NCBI RefSeq assembly: GCF_006334915.2
Contig: NZ_VDMA02000026.1
Span: 1 to 64,000 of the forward strand
DNA from: Microbispora catharanthi
GTDB taxonomy: Bacteria; Actinomycetota; Actinomycetes; Streptosporangiales; Streptosporangiaceae
Direction of reading: 5' to 3'
DNA length: 64,000 bases
Below the pieces are notes generated by a model. The model had not been told where the DNA came from. It saw nothing but the letters and a program-made list of their open reading frames with translations, and ran no database searches. Of the stretch, positions 43,810 to 50,982 are shown piece by piece. Every line of letters starts with the position of its first letter. Position 1 is the stretch's first letter. Made by a program: the position numbers and the translations under genes.

Positions 43810-44976
43810 TCAGCGCTTCACGGCCCGCAGCACGACGAACTTCGGGTCGCTCGCGACGACCTCGCAGTCGCCGAAGAGCCGGCGCAGTTTCACGTGGTAG
43901 CCGAGGTGGCGGTTGCCCACCACCCACAACTCGCCGCCCCGCCGCAGCGCGGCACGCGAGCCGTTGAACATGCGCCAGGCGGTCGCGTCGGTCCTGCCCC
44001 GGTGGGTGTGGAACGGCGGGTTGTTCAGCACCAGGTCGGCCGTGCCCGGCGGGAAGCCGGAAAGGCCGTCGGCCGCCACGAACCGGGCGGCGGCGTCCGC
44101 CCCGGTGTTCGCCCGGAAGGTGGCCTCCGCCGAGGCCAGCGCCTGGTAGGACTCGTCGATGAACGTCACCTCGGCCTCGCCGTTGGACAGCGCCGCGGCG
44201 AGCCCGACCACCCCGTTGCCGCAGCCGAGGTCGACCACGTGCTCCGGCCCCGTACGCGCGGGCAGGCTGCGCAGCAGGAGGCGAGTGCCGGCGTCGAGGC
44301 GCTCGGCGGAGAAGACGCCGGCGTGGTCGACGACGGTCAGGCCGGAGACCACCCCGACGCCGGCGGGCAACGCGTAGCTCCGCGGCCAGGGATCGGCTCC
44401 TCGCGCCGGCGCGGGGCCGGGCGAGCAGAAGATCAGCCGCGCCTTCCTGACCGCCAGCGAGGTCCGGGTCGGCCCGAGGACACGCTCGAACAGCTTCAGC
44501 GTCGAGGTGTGGATCTCGGTGACCATCCCCGCACCGACGACCACCGTGCCCTCGTGCACGTGGGGGGCGAGGCGGTGCAACTGGTCCTCCAGGAGGGCGA
44601 GGCTCTTGGGCACCCGCACCAGCAGCACGTCGATCCGGTCCGGCGGCGCGTCCCTGGTCGTGCGCAGCCGTACGGCGTCCGCGTCGAGGCCGTTGCGCTC
44701 GAGGTTGGCGCGGGTGGCCTGCTGACCGAGGAAGGAGTCGCTGATCTGGACCGGCCGGTTGATCGGGTGGTGCGCGGCGAGCGCGGTGACGAGGGCGCCC
44801 CACCGGTCGCCCAGCACGACCAGGCTCCCCGACAGGTCCACCGGCCCGCCCTCGCGCTCGTCGAGGTGCCGCAGCAGGTATTCGTCGGCCGCGTCCCACG
44901 CGCGGAGCGGGTCGCGGGGGTCCTCGGGGAAGCGGGCGAGGTCGAAATCCCCCCGCGCCGTCGTCATACGGTCCAT
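43810..44976 (-). CDS. rlmG: RlmG-type 23S rRNA guanine-N2 methyltransferase
   Basis: The 388-residue protein has two related methyltransferase domains: a degenerate N-terminal one (about 20-190) and a functional C-terminal one with the SAM motif VVDLGCGNGVVGLAAAL and the catalytic NNPPFHTHR. This layout is that of RlmG/RsmC. It methylates a guanine N2 in large-subunit rRNA (position 1835 in E. coli numbering). The start at 44976 is used; ATG 44967 is an alternative. Confidence 0.88.
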   Translation of the reverse strand: MDRMTTARGDFDLARFPEDPRDPLRAWDAADEYLLRHLDEREGGPVDLSGSLVVLGDRWGALVTALAAHHPINRPVQISDSFLGQQATRANLERNGLDADAVRLRTTRDAPPDRIDVLLVRVPKSLALLEDQLHRLAPHVHEGTVVVGAGMVTEIHTSTLKLFERVLGPTRTSLAVRKARLIFCSPGPAPARGADPWPRSYALPAGVGVVSGLTVVDHAGVFSAERLDAGTRLLLRSLPARTGPEHVVDLGCGNGVVGLAAALSNGEAEVTFIDESYQALASAEATFRANTGADAAARFVAADGLSGFPPGTADLVLNNPPFHTHRGRTDATAWRMFNGSRAALRRGGELWVVGNRHLGYHVKLRRLFGDCEVVASDPKFVVLRAVKR

Positions 44977-45001
44977 CGCCGCTCAGGCTAGTGCCCCGGC
45001 A

Positions 45002-45706
45002 TTAGTGCCGGCGGCGGGCCGTCCACAGCCACATCGCCGCCAGGGCGGCGATCGCGACGCAGCCTCCGACCGCCATGCCGGCGAGGAAGCCCGGCCCGTC
45101 GCCGTCCGACGGCCCCCACAGGATCCCGGGCACGACCAGGGCGAGCAGGGTCACGGCCAGCACGAGGTAGAACCGCCGGCTGAAGAAGACGTTGCGGCCG
45201 GGGGCCGCGGGCGGGGAGTCGAGCTGCGCGGCCGGTCCCACGCTGGCGGCCCTGGGCCGCTTGAAGTAGCGCCAGTACATCCAGGTGCCGCAGGGCTCCC
45301 AGCCCTCGGGCGCCAGCCGCGCGGCCAGCGCGGTACCGCCGATCGACGGTTCCCTGCGGTACTCCCACCGTTGCGGCCGTTCCGGATCGCGGTGGCTGAC
45401 GAACCTGCCGAGGTGGTCGACGCGGTCGATCTCCCAGCCCTGGTCGCCGAGCCGGGCCAGCATCCGGCGGTCGGTGAAGATGTCGGCGGTCCACCGCCAC
45501 TCGGTGGCGTCCGCCGCGTCGGCCTCGGGCGCCCGCGCCGCCAGCAGCTGCCCGGCGAAGTCGCCGACAGGACCGAACTCCTCCTCCGGGTCGGCGCCGG
45601 TCTCGGCGACGTACGCGGCGAGGTCGGCGACGGTGGCCTCGATCTGCGCCGCGGGCACGCCGCCCGCGCGCAACAGGGCCTCCAGCTCGTCGAGGTAGGT
45701 GCTCAC
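45002..45706 (-). CDS. DUF2812/DUF1700-like membrane protein paired with PadR
   Basis: The 234-residue protein has an N-terminal helical part (YLDELEALLRAGGVPAAQIE), a DUF2812-like middle with WMYWRYFKR, and two C-terminal membrane segments (FYLVLAVTLLALVVPGIL and FLAGMAVGGCVAIAALAA). GGGAGG lies before the GTG at 45706, which overlaps the PadR stop by four bases (GTGA). Such proteins are standard partners of PadR regulators; the molecular role is unknown. Confidence 0.82.
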   Translation of the reverse strand: MSTYLDELEALLRAGGVPAAQIEATVADLAAYVAETGADPEEEFGPVGDFAGQLLAARAPEADAADATEWRWTADIFTDRRMLARLGDQGWEIDRVDHLGRFVSHRDPERPQRWEYRREPSIGGTALAARLAPEGWEPCGTWMYWRYFKRPRAASVGPAAQLDSPPAAPGRNVFFSRRFYLVLAVTLLALVVPGILWGPSDGDGPGFLAGMAVGGCVAIAALAAMWLWTARRRH

Positions 45707-46041
45707 TGCAATCCTCCCGAGGCCAGCACCGTGCGTACGGACTCGTCGAACGCCAGCCACAGGCGGCCCTGCTCGGCCAGCGTCTGCCGGCCCTGCTCGG
45801 TCAGCCGGTAGTAGCGCCGGCCGGGGCCCCGCTCGGTCACCCGGAACTCGGCCGACACCAGACCCGCCTCCTCCAGCCGGTTGAGCACGGGATAGAGCGT
45901 GCCGCCCCGAATCTGGCCGAGCCCCGAGCCGGCGAGCAACTTGGCGATCTCGTAGCCGTAGTTCTCGCCCTCCGTCAGGCTGGCCAGCACCAGCAGGTCG
46001 AGGACGCCCTTGAGCCAGCTCGCGCGGCGGTCGGTCGCCAT
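45703..46041 (-). CDS. PadR-family transcriptional regulator
   Basis: The winged-helix protein of about 112 residues has LLVLASLTEGENYGYEIAKLL, GTLYPVLNRLEEAGLV and the wing RGPGRRYYRLTEQG. ATG 46041 has GAGG eight bases upstream; ATG 46050 would add three residues. It represses its own operon with the membrane partner. A palindrome at 46059-46073 lies just upstream. Confidence 0.92.
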   Translation of the reverse strand: MATDRRASWLKGVLDLLVLASLTEGENYGYEIAKLLAGSGLGQIRGGTLYPVLNRLEEAGLVSAEFRVTERGPGRRYYRLTEQGRQTLAEQGRLWLAFDESVRTVLASGGLQ

Positions 46042-46058
46042 GTGCTTCATCCTCGCAC

Positions 46059-46073
46059 GGTAGGAGTACTACC
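46059..46073. promoter_or_regulatory. Probable PadR operator
   Basis: GGTAG and CTACC form an inverted repeat around GAGTA, about ten bases before the padR start. It just touches the stop codon of the upstream CPBP gene. Confidence 0.5.
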
Positions 46074-46807
46074 TAGCCCGCTTGACCGACCACCTTGCGG
46101 TCGGGCGCGGGCATGCACACGAGGCCCCGGACGTCGATCAGGACGTGCACCAGGATCGGCAGCAGCAGGCTGCCGGTGGACAGGTACACGTTGGTGAGCC
46201 AGAAGCCGAGGAGGGCCACCACGACCATGCCCTTCCAACCCTGGTAGAAGTGGCCCGCCACGAAGACCACCAGGGCGAGGGCGGCGGCCGCGGTGGTGCT
46301 CAGGCCCAGGACACCGACGCCGAACGCGATGAGCAGGCCACGGTAGACGATCTCCTCGCAGACGCCCGCGGTGATCGCCATGGCGAGGCCGTGCCGCCGC
46401 TCGCCGGCGGTGCGCGGCATCAGTTCTGCGTAGGCCGCCTGACCCGGTGCGGCACGGCCCGAGCGGGAGAGGCGGCGGAGCAGCAACGTGCCGATCACGA
46501 TGGCGCTGGTCATACCGACGACCGCCGGGGCGACCCGGCCGAGGTGGCCCGGCATCGCGAAGCCCAGATCCGCCGGGTCGAGCCCCGGCGACAGCACCAG
46601 GATCAGCGCCGTCACGGCGAGCCAGATCCACTCCTCCGCCATCCACAGCCGGTACGCGTGCACCAGCGCCCGGGGGTCGTGGGCGCGGCGTCGTGCCAGC
46701 CGGTCGTACTGACGCCTGCCCAGCCAGGGAGCGGCGAAGGCCAGATAGGCCGTCAGCGCGACCGTCAGGAGCAGACCCGGGGTCGAGAAGCTCGCAGAGA
46801 TGCTCAT
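46073..46807 (-). CDS. CPBP-family intramembrane glutamic endopeptidase
   Basis: The 244-residue membrane protein has about seven hydrophobic segments and the catalytic motif EEIVYRG, with the later conserved His residues in FVAGHFYQGW and PILVHVLIDV. CPBP (Abi/Rce1-type) proteases cut substrates in the membrane. It precedes padR with no room for a separate strong terminator, so read-through into the PadR operon is likely. Confidence 0.92.
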   Translation of the reverse strand: MSISASFSTPGLLLTVALTAYLAFAAPWLGRRQYDRLARRRAHDPRALVHAYRLWMAEEWIWLAVTALILVLSPGLDPADLGFAMPGHLGRVAPAVVGMTSAIVIGTLLLRRLSRSGRAAPGQAAYAELMPRTAGERRHGLAMAITAGVCEEIVYRGLLIAFGVGVLGLSTTAAAALALVVFVAGHFYQGWKGMVVVALLGFWLTNVYLSTGSLLLPILVHVLIDVRGLVCMPAPDRKVVGQAG

Positions 46808-46903
46808 GGATTGCCGCCCTTCTTACCTGTGTTGACGACTTAGACGATAAAGCGAGCTAGTTAGGATCGCAATCTAGTAGCTAACACTGCCTACGAAACC
46901 GGC

Positions 46904-46932
46904 TCGAAGACGATCAGCGGCTGTGCTAGCGT
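46904..46932 (+). promoter_or_regulatory. Promoter of the threonine attenuator leader
   Basis: The -10 box TAGCGT (46927-46932), with TGTGC before it, lies 8 bases before the leader ATG. A weak -35 (TCGAAG, 46904-46909) is 17 bases upstream. The start site would fall at or just before the ATG, making the leader mRNA leaderless. Confidence 0.45.
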
Positions 46933-46939
46933 TCGCGGC

Positions 46940-46990
46940 ATGATGCGCGCCTGCCTGACGACGACGCCGGAGACCGTCCCGGCGCGCTGA
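46940..46990 (+). CDS. Threonine leader peptide of the short ThrRS gene
   Basis: The 16-residue reading frame MMRACLTTTPETVPAR has three consecutive Thr codons (ACG ACG ACG, 46958-46966) and a fourth shortly after. It lies just upstream of a GC-rich terminator hairpin and the threonyl-tRNA synthetase gene. This is the classical layout of an attenuation leader: low charged tRNA-Thr stalls the ribosome at the Thr run and prevents the terminator from forming. It is too short for gene finders. The reading is an inference from sequence order, but four Thr in 16 residues directly before a ThrRS gene is unlikely by chance. Confidence 0.78.
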   Translation: MMRACLTTTPETVPAR

Positions 46991-47036
46991 CACGTACCTT
47001 CATCGAAGCCCCGGGGCGAGTGGCCCCGGGGCTTCG
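46965..47036 (+). terminator. Attenuator hairpins upstream of thrS
   Basis: A first hairpin (CGCCGG 46965-46970 with CCGGCG 46979-46984) overlaps the end of the Thr codons and the leader stop. A second, perfect 14-bp stem (47004-47017 with 47023-47036, loop GAGTG) is the terminator; no U run follows, as is common in high-GC actinobacteria. The CCCGG of the first hairpin's right arm can pair with CCGGG of the terminator's left arm, a possible antiterminator. Confidence 0.72.
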
Positions 47037-47083
47037 TCGTCCGGTCGCTCGCCTCGCCGCAGACGAAACGCGAGGAGACCGCG

Positions 47084-48307
47084 ATGCATGACCACCGCAA
47101 GCTGGGCCGGGAGCTCGGCCTGTTCGACACCGACCCGCTGATCGGCTCTGGACTGCCCTACTGGCTGCCCGACGGCGCCGTCATCCGGCACACCCTTGAG
47201 GAGTACATCCGCGACGCCGAACGGCGGGCGGGCTACCGGCACGTGTACTCCCCCGTGCTGGGCAAACGGGAGCTCTACGAGATCTCGGGGCACTGGTCGC
47301 ACTACAGCGACGACATGTTCCCGCCGATGGACCTCGGGGGAGAGCAGGTCGTGCTGCGGCCGAGCCTGTGCCCCCACCACGCGTTGATCTACCGCTCGCG
47401 CTCGCACAGCTATCGTGAGCTGCCGCTGCGCGTCGCCGAACTGGGCGGCATGTACCGCTCCGAGCTGTCGGGCGTGCTCGGCGGGCTCACCCGCGTGCGG
47501 GCGATCCAGCTCAACGACGCGCACATCTTCTGCACCCTCGACCAGGTCGCCGCCGAGGCGTCCGCGGCCCTGGAGATGATCCGGCGTGCGTACGCCGTGC
47601 TCGGCATCCGCCCGGTCCGCTACCGGCTGTCCCTGCCGGGGGCCGGCGGGAAGTACGTCGCCGCCCCCGAGATGTGGCGGCGGGCGACCGCCATGCTGAC
47701 CGACGTCCTCGACCGCTCCGGCCTGGCGTACGAGGCCGTCGAGGGCGAGGCGGCGTTCTACGGCCCGAAGATCGACGTGCAGATCGCCGACGGCGCCGGG
47801 CGTGAGGCCACCCTGTCCACCGTGCAGGTCGACTTCCACCAGCCCGAACAGTTCGACCTGCACTACGTCGGCCCGGACGGCGCCAGGCACCGGCCGGTCA
47901 TGGTCCACCGCAGCATCATCGGCAGCGTGGAGCGGGCCGTGGCGCACCTCATCGAGGTGTACGGCGGCGCCTTTCCCGCCTGGCTCGCCCCCACCCAGGT
48001 GGTGGTCCTGCCGGTGACCGAGGCCGCGCTGCCCCCGGCCGATGCGCTCGTACGGCGCTGCGCCGAGCTGGGCCTGCGGGCGGAGGTCTCCGGGCCCGAG
48101 CACGGCAGCCTGGGCGCCCGCGTCCGGGCCGCCCGGCTGGCGCCCTACCAGGCGGTTATCGGCGCGAAGGAGGCCGGGGGCGACGAGGTCGCGCTGCGCC
48201 TGCGCGACGGCCGCGCCCTGGACGCGATGCCCGCCGCCGAGGCGCTGGCCCGCATCGGCGGTCTCGTCGAGGCCCGCGCCGCCGCCCTGTGGGAGCCCGT
48301 GTCGTGA
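47084..48307 (+). CDS. thrS: Short threonyl-tRNA synthetase (no TGS, no editing domain)
   Basis: The 407-residue class II synthetase has only the catalytic and anticodon-binding domains of ThrRS; the usual enzyme has about 640-690 residues. The zinc ligands are all present: Cys in SLCPHH, His in NDAHIFC and His in VHRSIIGSVER. Motif 2 is in MYRSELSG. The C-terminal anticodon domain starts about PTQVVVLPVTE. CGAGGAG lies before the ATG. It would charge tRNA-Thr but cannot remove mis-attached Ser in cis. Such short copies are thought to back up the full enzyme, for instance under ThrRS inhibitors or zinc/threonine stress. The attenuator upstream implies induction when threonyl-tRNA is scarce. 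Confidence 0.9.
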   Translation: MHDHRKLGRELGLFDTDPLIGSGLPYWLPDGAVIRHTLEEYIRDAERRAGYRHVYSPVLGKRELYEISGHWSHYSDDMFPPMDLGGEQVVLRPSLCPHHALIYRSRSHSYRELPLRVAELGGMYRSELSGVLGGLTRVRAIQLNDAHIFCTLDQVAAEASAALEMIRRAYAVLGIRPVRYRLSLPGAGGKYVAAPEMWRRATAMLTDVLDRSGLAYEAVEGEAAFYGPKIDVQIADGAGREATLSTVQVDFHQPEQFDLHYVGPDGARHRPVMVHRSIIGSVERAVAHLIEVYGGAFPAWLAPTQVVVLPVTEAALPPADALVRRCAELGLRAEVSGPEHGSLGARVRAARLAPYQAVIGAKEAGGDEVALRLRDGRALDAMPAAEALARIGGLVEARAAALWEPVS

Positions 48308-48308
48308 C

Positions 48309-49364
48309 TCACATCGCGGCGAGTCGTTCGAACAGGCGGGCGGCGTCCGGCTGCTGCCATTCGATCCGGTTCGGATCCTTGACCGAGGGCCGCCAGGGCA
48401 CGGTCAGGGCCGTGACCCGGGTGCCGGCCCGCTGCACGTCCCGTGCCAGACCGAGCATGGTGTCGAGGTCGAGCCCCGCGTCGGTGGTGACGGACGTCGC
48501 GGCCACGCGGACGAAGGAGGCCATAGCGGCGGGGTCGTCGAGACGCGAGACCTTCTTCAGCATCGCCTGCATCAGGGCCGTGTTCCGCTTGATGCGCGCG
48601 GTGTCGGAGCCGTCGCCCACGTATCGCAGGCGCGTGTACGCCACCGCGGTCCTCCCGTCCACCACCGAGCGGCCTGCCGGCAGCTTCAGTTTCGACTTCG
48701 GGTCGTTCACCGCGTGGGGGAGGGTGACCTCGACGCCGCCGAGCGCGTCGACCAGCTTCTCCAATCCGTCGTAGCGGATGGCGACGGCGTGGTCGACGCG
48801 CACGCCCGTGGTGGTCTCCACCGTCTTCCAGGCGCAGGTCAGGCCGCCGATCGCGTACGCCTGGTTGATCATGTCCTGATGCGCGGCGACGGTGCGGCCG
48901 TCGGCTGACCGGCACTGCGGGATCCGGACCATGGAGTCGCGGGGCAGGCTGACGGCCGTCGCCCGCTTGCGGTCGGCGGACAGCCGCAGGAGGACCATGA
49001 GGTCGCTGCGCTCGCCCAGGTCGCCGACGTGCGCGGACGTCGGGCGCCGGTCGGAGCCGAGGAGCAGCACGGTCAGGGCCCCGCCCTTCTTGGGCGGACG
49101 GTCCCCCGTGGGCGGCGCCACGGTGTGCGCGCCGGTGGTCCCGCGCAGCAGCACGGTCGGCACCACGACCAGCGCGGCGGTGACCACCGCGACCGCCGCC
49201 AGGGCGATCCAGCCCGCCCGCCAGCCGCCGGCCCATGGCGTCAGGCGCCGGCGGCGCCCGCCCGCCGCCTCGTCGAGCAGGCGGCGTCGCTGGCGGGCGA
49301 GACCGGCCGGAGGCTCGTGCTCGAGGCCGCGGCCGAGATCGCGGAGCATCGTGAGGTCGTCCAT
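48309..49364 (-). CDS. LytR-CpsA-Psr (LCP) family protein with anti-sigma-like N-terminus
   Basis: The protein has 351 residues. The N-terminal cytoplasmic 45 residues (MDDLTMLRDLGRGLEHEPPA, ARQRRRLLDEA) resemble the start of proteins paired with ECF sigma factors (CU044_5270-like). A single membrane segment follows (WIALAAVAVVTAALVVVPTVLL), then an extracellular LCP domain with LLLGSDRR, SLPRDSMV and LRYVGDGSDTARIKRN, whose Arg residues bind polyprenyl pyrophosphate. LCP enzymes attach glycopolymers to peptidoglycan. It begins two bases after the ECF sigma gene. The arrangement suggests a membrane sensor that also acts on the wall. Confidence 0.88.
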   Translation of the reverse strand: MDDLTMLRDLGRGLEHEPPAGLARQRRRLLDEAAGGRRRRLTPWAGGWRAGWIALAAVAVVTAALVVVPTVLLRGTTGAHTVAPPTGDRPPKKGGALTVLLLGSDRRPTSAHVGDLGERSDLMVLLRLSADRKRATAVSLPRDSMVRIPQCRSADGRTVAAHQDMINQAYAIGGLTCAWKTVETTTGVRVDHAVAIRYDGLEKLVDALGGVEVTLPHAVNDPKSKLKLPAGRSVVDGRTAVAYTRLRYVGDGSDTARIKRNTALMQAMLKKVSRLDDPAAMASFVRVAATSVTTDAGLDLDTMLGLARDVQRAGTRVTALTVPWRPSVKDPNRIEWQQPDAARLFERLAAM

Positions 49365-49366
49365 GG

Positions 49367-49957
49367 CTACTCCTCGTCCCGCAGTGGATTGGTGTGGCCG
49401 AGCGCCTCGCGCACCTTGCGACGGGCCCGGTTCAGGCGTGAGCGGACGGTGCCCACGGGGATGCCGAGGGCCTGCGCCACCTCGTCGTACGGCAGGCCGG
49501 CCCAGGCGATGAGCAACAGGACGTCGCGGTCGCCCTTCGACAGGCGCGCGAGCGCGGCGGCCAGCAGCGGGCGGACGGCCGTCGCGCGCACGCCGTCCTC
49601 GACCCGTTCGGCGGGGGACTCCGCGACGTCGTCCAACGGGCTGCGGGTGAGCGCCCGATAGCGGGCGGCCTCGTCTCGATGGTGCCGGGAGACGAGCTTG
49701 CTGACGATGCCGAACAGCCAGGGACGGGCGTCGGGGCGGGTCAGGTCGTAACGGTCCCGGCGGCGGAAGGCGACCAGGAACGTCTCGCCCACCAGGTCCT
49801 CGGCGACCTCGGGACCGAGGCGGCGGGACACGTAGCGGTAGAGCATCGCCGCGTAGCGGTCGAACAGCGCCGCGAACGCCTCGGGCCGCGCCCTGGACTC
49901 GGCGATCAGGTCCGAGTCGAGGCGTGGGGTGGCAAGGGGGATCATCAACGACACCAT
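49367..49957 (-). CDS. ECF-type RNA polymerase sigma factor
   Basis: The 196-residue sigma-70 protein has region 2 (FAALFDRYAAMLYRYVSRRL, then DLVGETFLVAFRRRDRYD) and region 4 (LARLSKGDRDVLLLIAWAGL, then GIPVGTVRSRLNRARRKV). The ATG at 49957 is used; ATG 49945 is also possible. It is followed at once by the LCP/anti-sigma-like gene, which probably regulates it. The target regulon is unknown. Confidence 0.92.
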   Translation of the reverse strand: MVSLMIPLATPRLDSDLIAESRARPEAFAALFDRYAAMLYRYVSRRLGPEVAEDLVGETFLVAFRRRDRYDLTRPDARPWLFGIVSKLVSRHHRDEAARYRALTRSPLDDVAESPAERVEDGVRATAVRPLLAAALARLSKGDRDVLLLIAWAGLPYDEVAQALGIPVGTVRSRLNRARRKVREALGHTNPLRDEE

Positions 49958-50040
49958 GGCATCGAGCCGGCCTAACCTTCGGGGATCTGACAGCCATGTC
50001 TCGCCACTTGTCGCGCTCCGGGTTCACGGTATGGACGGAC

Positions 50041-50074
50041 GATACTCGCGCACGTATAGTCGCTTACGAGTATC
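50041..50074. promoter_or_regulatory. Inverted repeat before the PadR remnant
   Basis: GATACTCG (50041-50048) and CGAGTATC (50067-50074) are perfect inverted copies separated by 18 bases, in front of a PadR remnant. The intact dyad suggests a PadR-type operator outliving its gene, or one used by another PadR. Confidence 0.45.
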
Positions 50075-50091
50075 AGGATGGGGTGAACACG

Positions 50092-50245
50092 ATGGCCGGA
50101 CGGCGGAAGGTGGCGACCTTCTGGGCCAGGCCGTGCTCGCGACCGTCATCGAGCGGCCGATGCACCCCTGCGAGATGGCCGCGCTGATCCGCGACCGCGG
50201 CAAGGAGGAGCCGGCCCGGACACGCATGATCCGGAACCGGAGGAG
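50092..50245 (+). pseudogene. Frameshifted PadR-family N-terminal remnant
   Basis: ATG 50092 opens MAGRRKVA in one frame. A -1 shift then continues as DLLGQAVLATVIERPMHPCE and MAALIRDRGKEE, the first helix-turn-helix part of a PadR protein. The rest of the DNA-binding and dimerisation region is absent and the methyltransferase gene starts immediately. The gene is broken by both frameshift and truncation. Confidence 0.65.
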
Positions 50246-50248
50246 ACC

Positions 50249-50917
50249 GTGAAGAAGATCTCGCAGAGGCAGGCGCCCGGCATGGAGGGCGCGATGGCCC
50301 GGTGGTACGCGCGACAGCGCGCCTCGGCGCCCCAGATCGCCGCCGTACGGCGGTACGCGGCGCAGGTCACCGCGGGCCTGCCGGACGGGGCGGCCGTCCT
50401 GGAGGTGGCCCCCGGGCCCGGTTACCTGGCCGTCGAGATGGCCCGGCTCGGCTGTGCGGTGACCGCGATCGACCTCAGCCGTACGTTCGTGGAGATCACC
50501 GCGGAGAACGCCGCCCGGGCGGGGGTGCGCGTCGACGTGCGGCAGGGCGACGCCGCCGGCCTCCCCTATCCCGACGGCTCGTTCGACCTGATCGTCTGTC
50601 AGGCCGCGTTCAAGAACTTCGGGCGGCCCGTCCGCGTGCTGAACGAGATGCACCGGGTGCTGCGTACCGGCGGCACGGCGGTGATCAACGACATGAGCCG
50701 GGAGGCGTCCCGGGTCGCCATCGACGAGGAGGTCAGGGGGATGGGGCTCACGCCGCTGAACTCCCTGTTGACCAAGATGCCGCTGCTGGCGCTGCGCCAC
50801 CGCGCCTACTCCCGGGCCCTGTTCGCCCGCCTCGCCGCCGAGAGCGCGTTCGGGACCTGCGAGATCCGCACGGAGGGGATCAGCGTCGAGGTCCGGCTGA
50901 CCAAGTCGGCCCGGTAG
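50249..50917 (+). CDS. SAM-dependent methyltransferase
   Basis: The 222-residue class I methyltransferase has motif I VLEVAPGPGYLAVEMA, the acidic AIDLSRTFVEI, and the post-motif FDLIVCQAAFKNF, a ubiquinone/sterol-type (Methyltransf_11) pattern. The GTG at 50249 follows GGAGGAGA. It was probably co-transcribed with the now broken PadR gene. The substrate is unknown. Confidence 0.88.
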   Translation: MKKISQRQAPGMEGAMARWYARQRASAPQIAAVRRYAAQVTAGLPDGAAVLEVAPGPGYLAVEMARLGCAVTAIDLSRTFVEITAENAARAGVRVDVRQGDAAGLPYPDGSFDLIVCQAAFKNFGRPVRVLNEMHRVLRTGGTAVINDMSREASRVAIDEEVRGMGLTPLNSLLTKMPLLALRHRAYSRALFARLAAESAFGTCEIRTEGISVEVRLTKSAR

Positions 50918-50982
50918 GTGTCCGCGAGCCCGGGGTGCGGCGTTCCGGCCCACCCCGGGCTCTGATCAGACGCACGTGGCCG

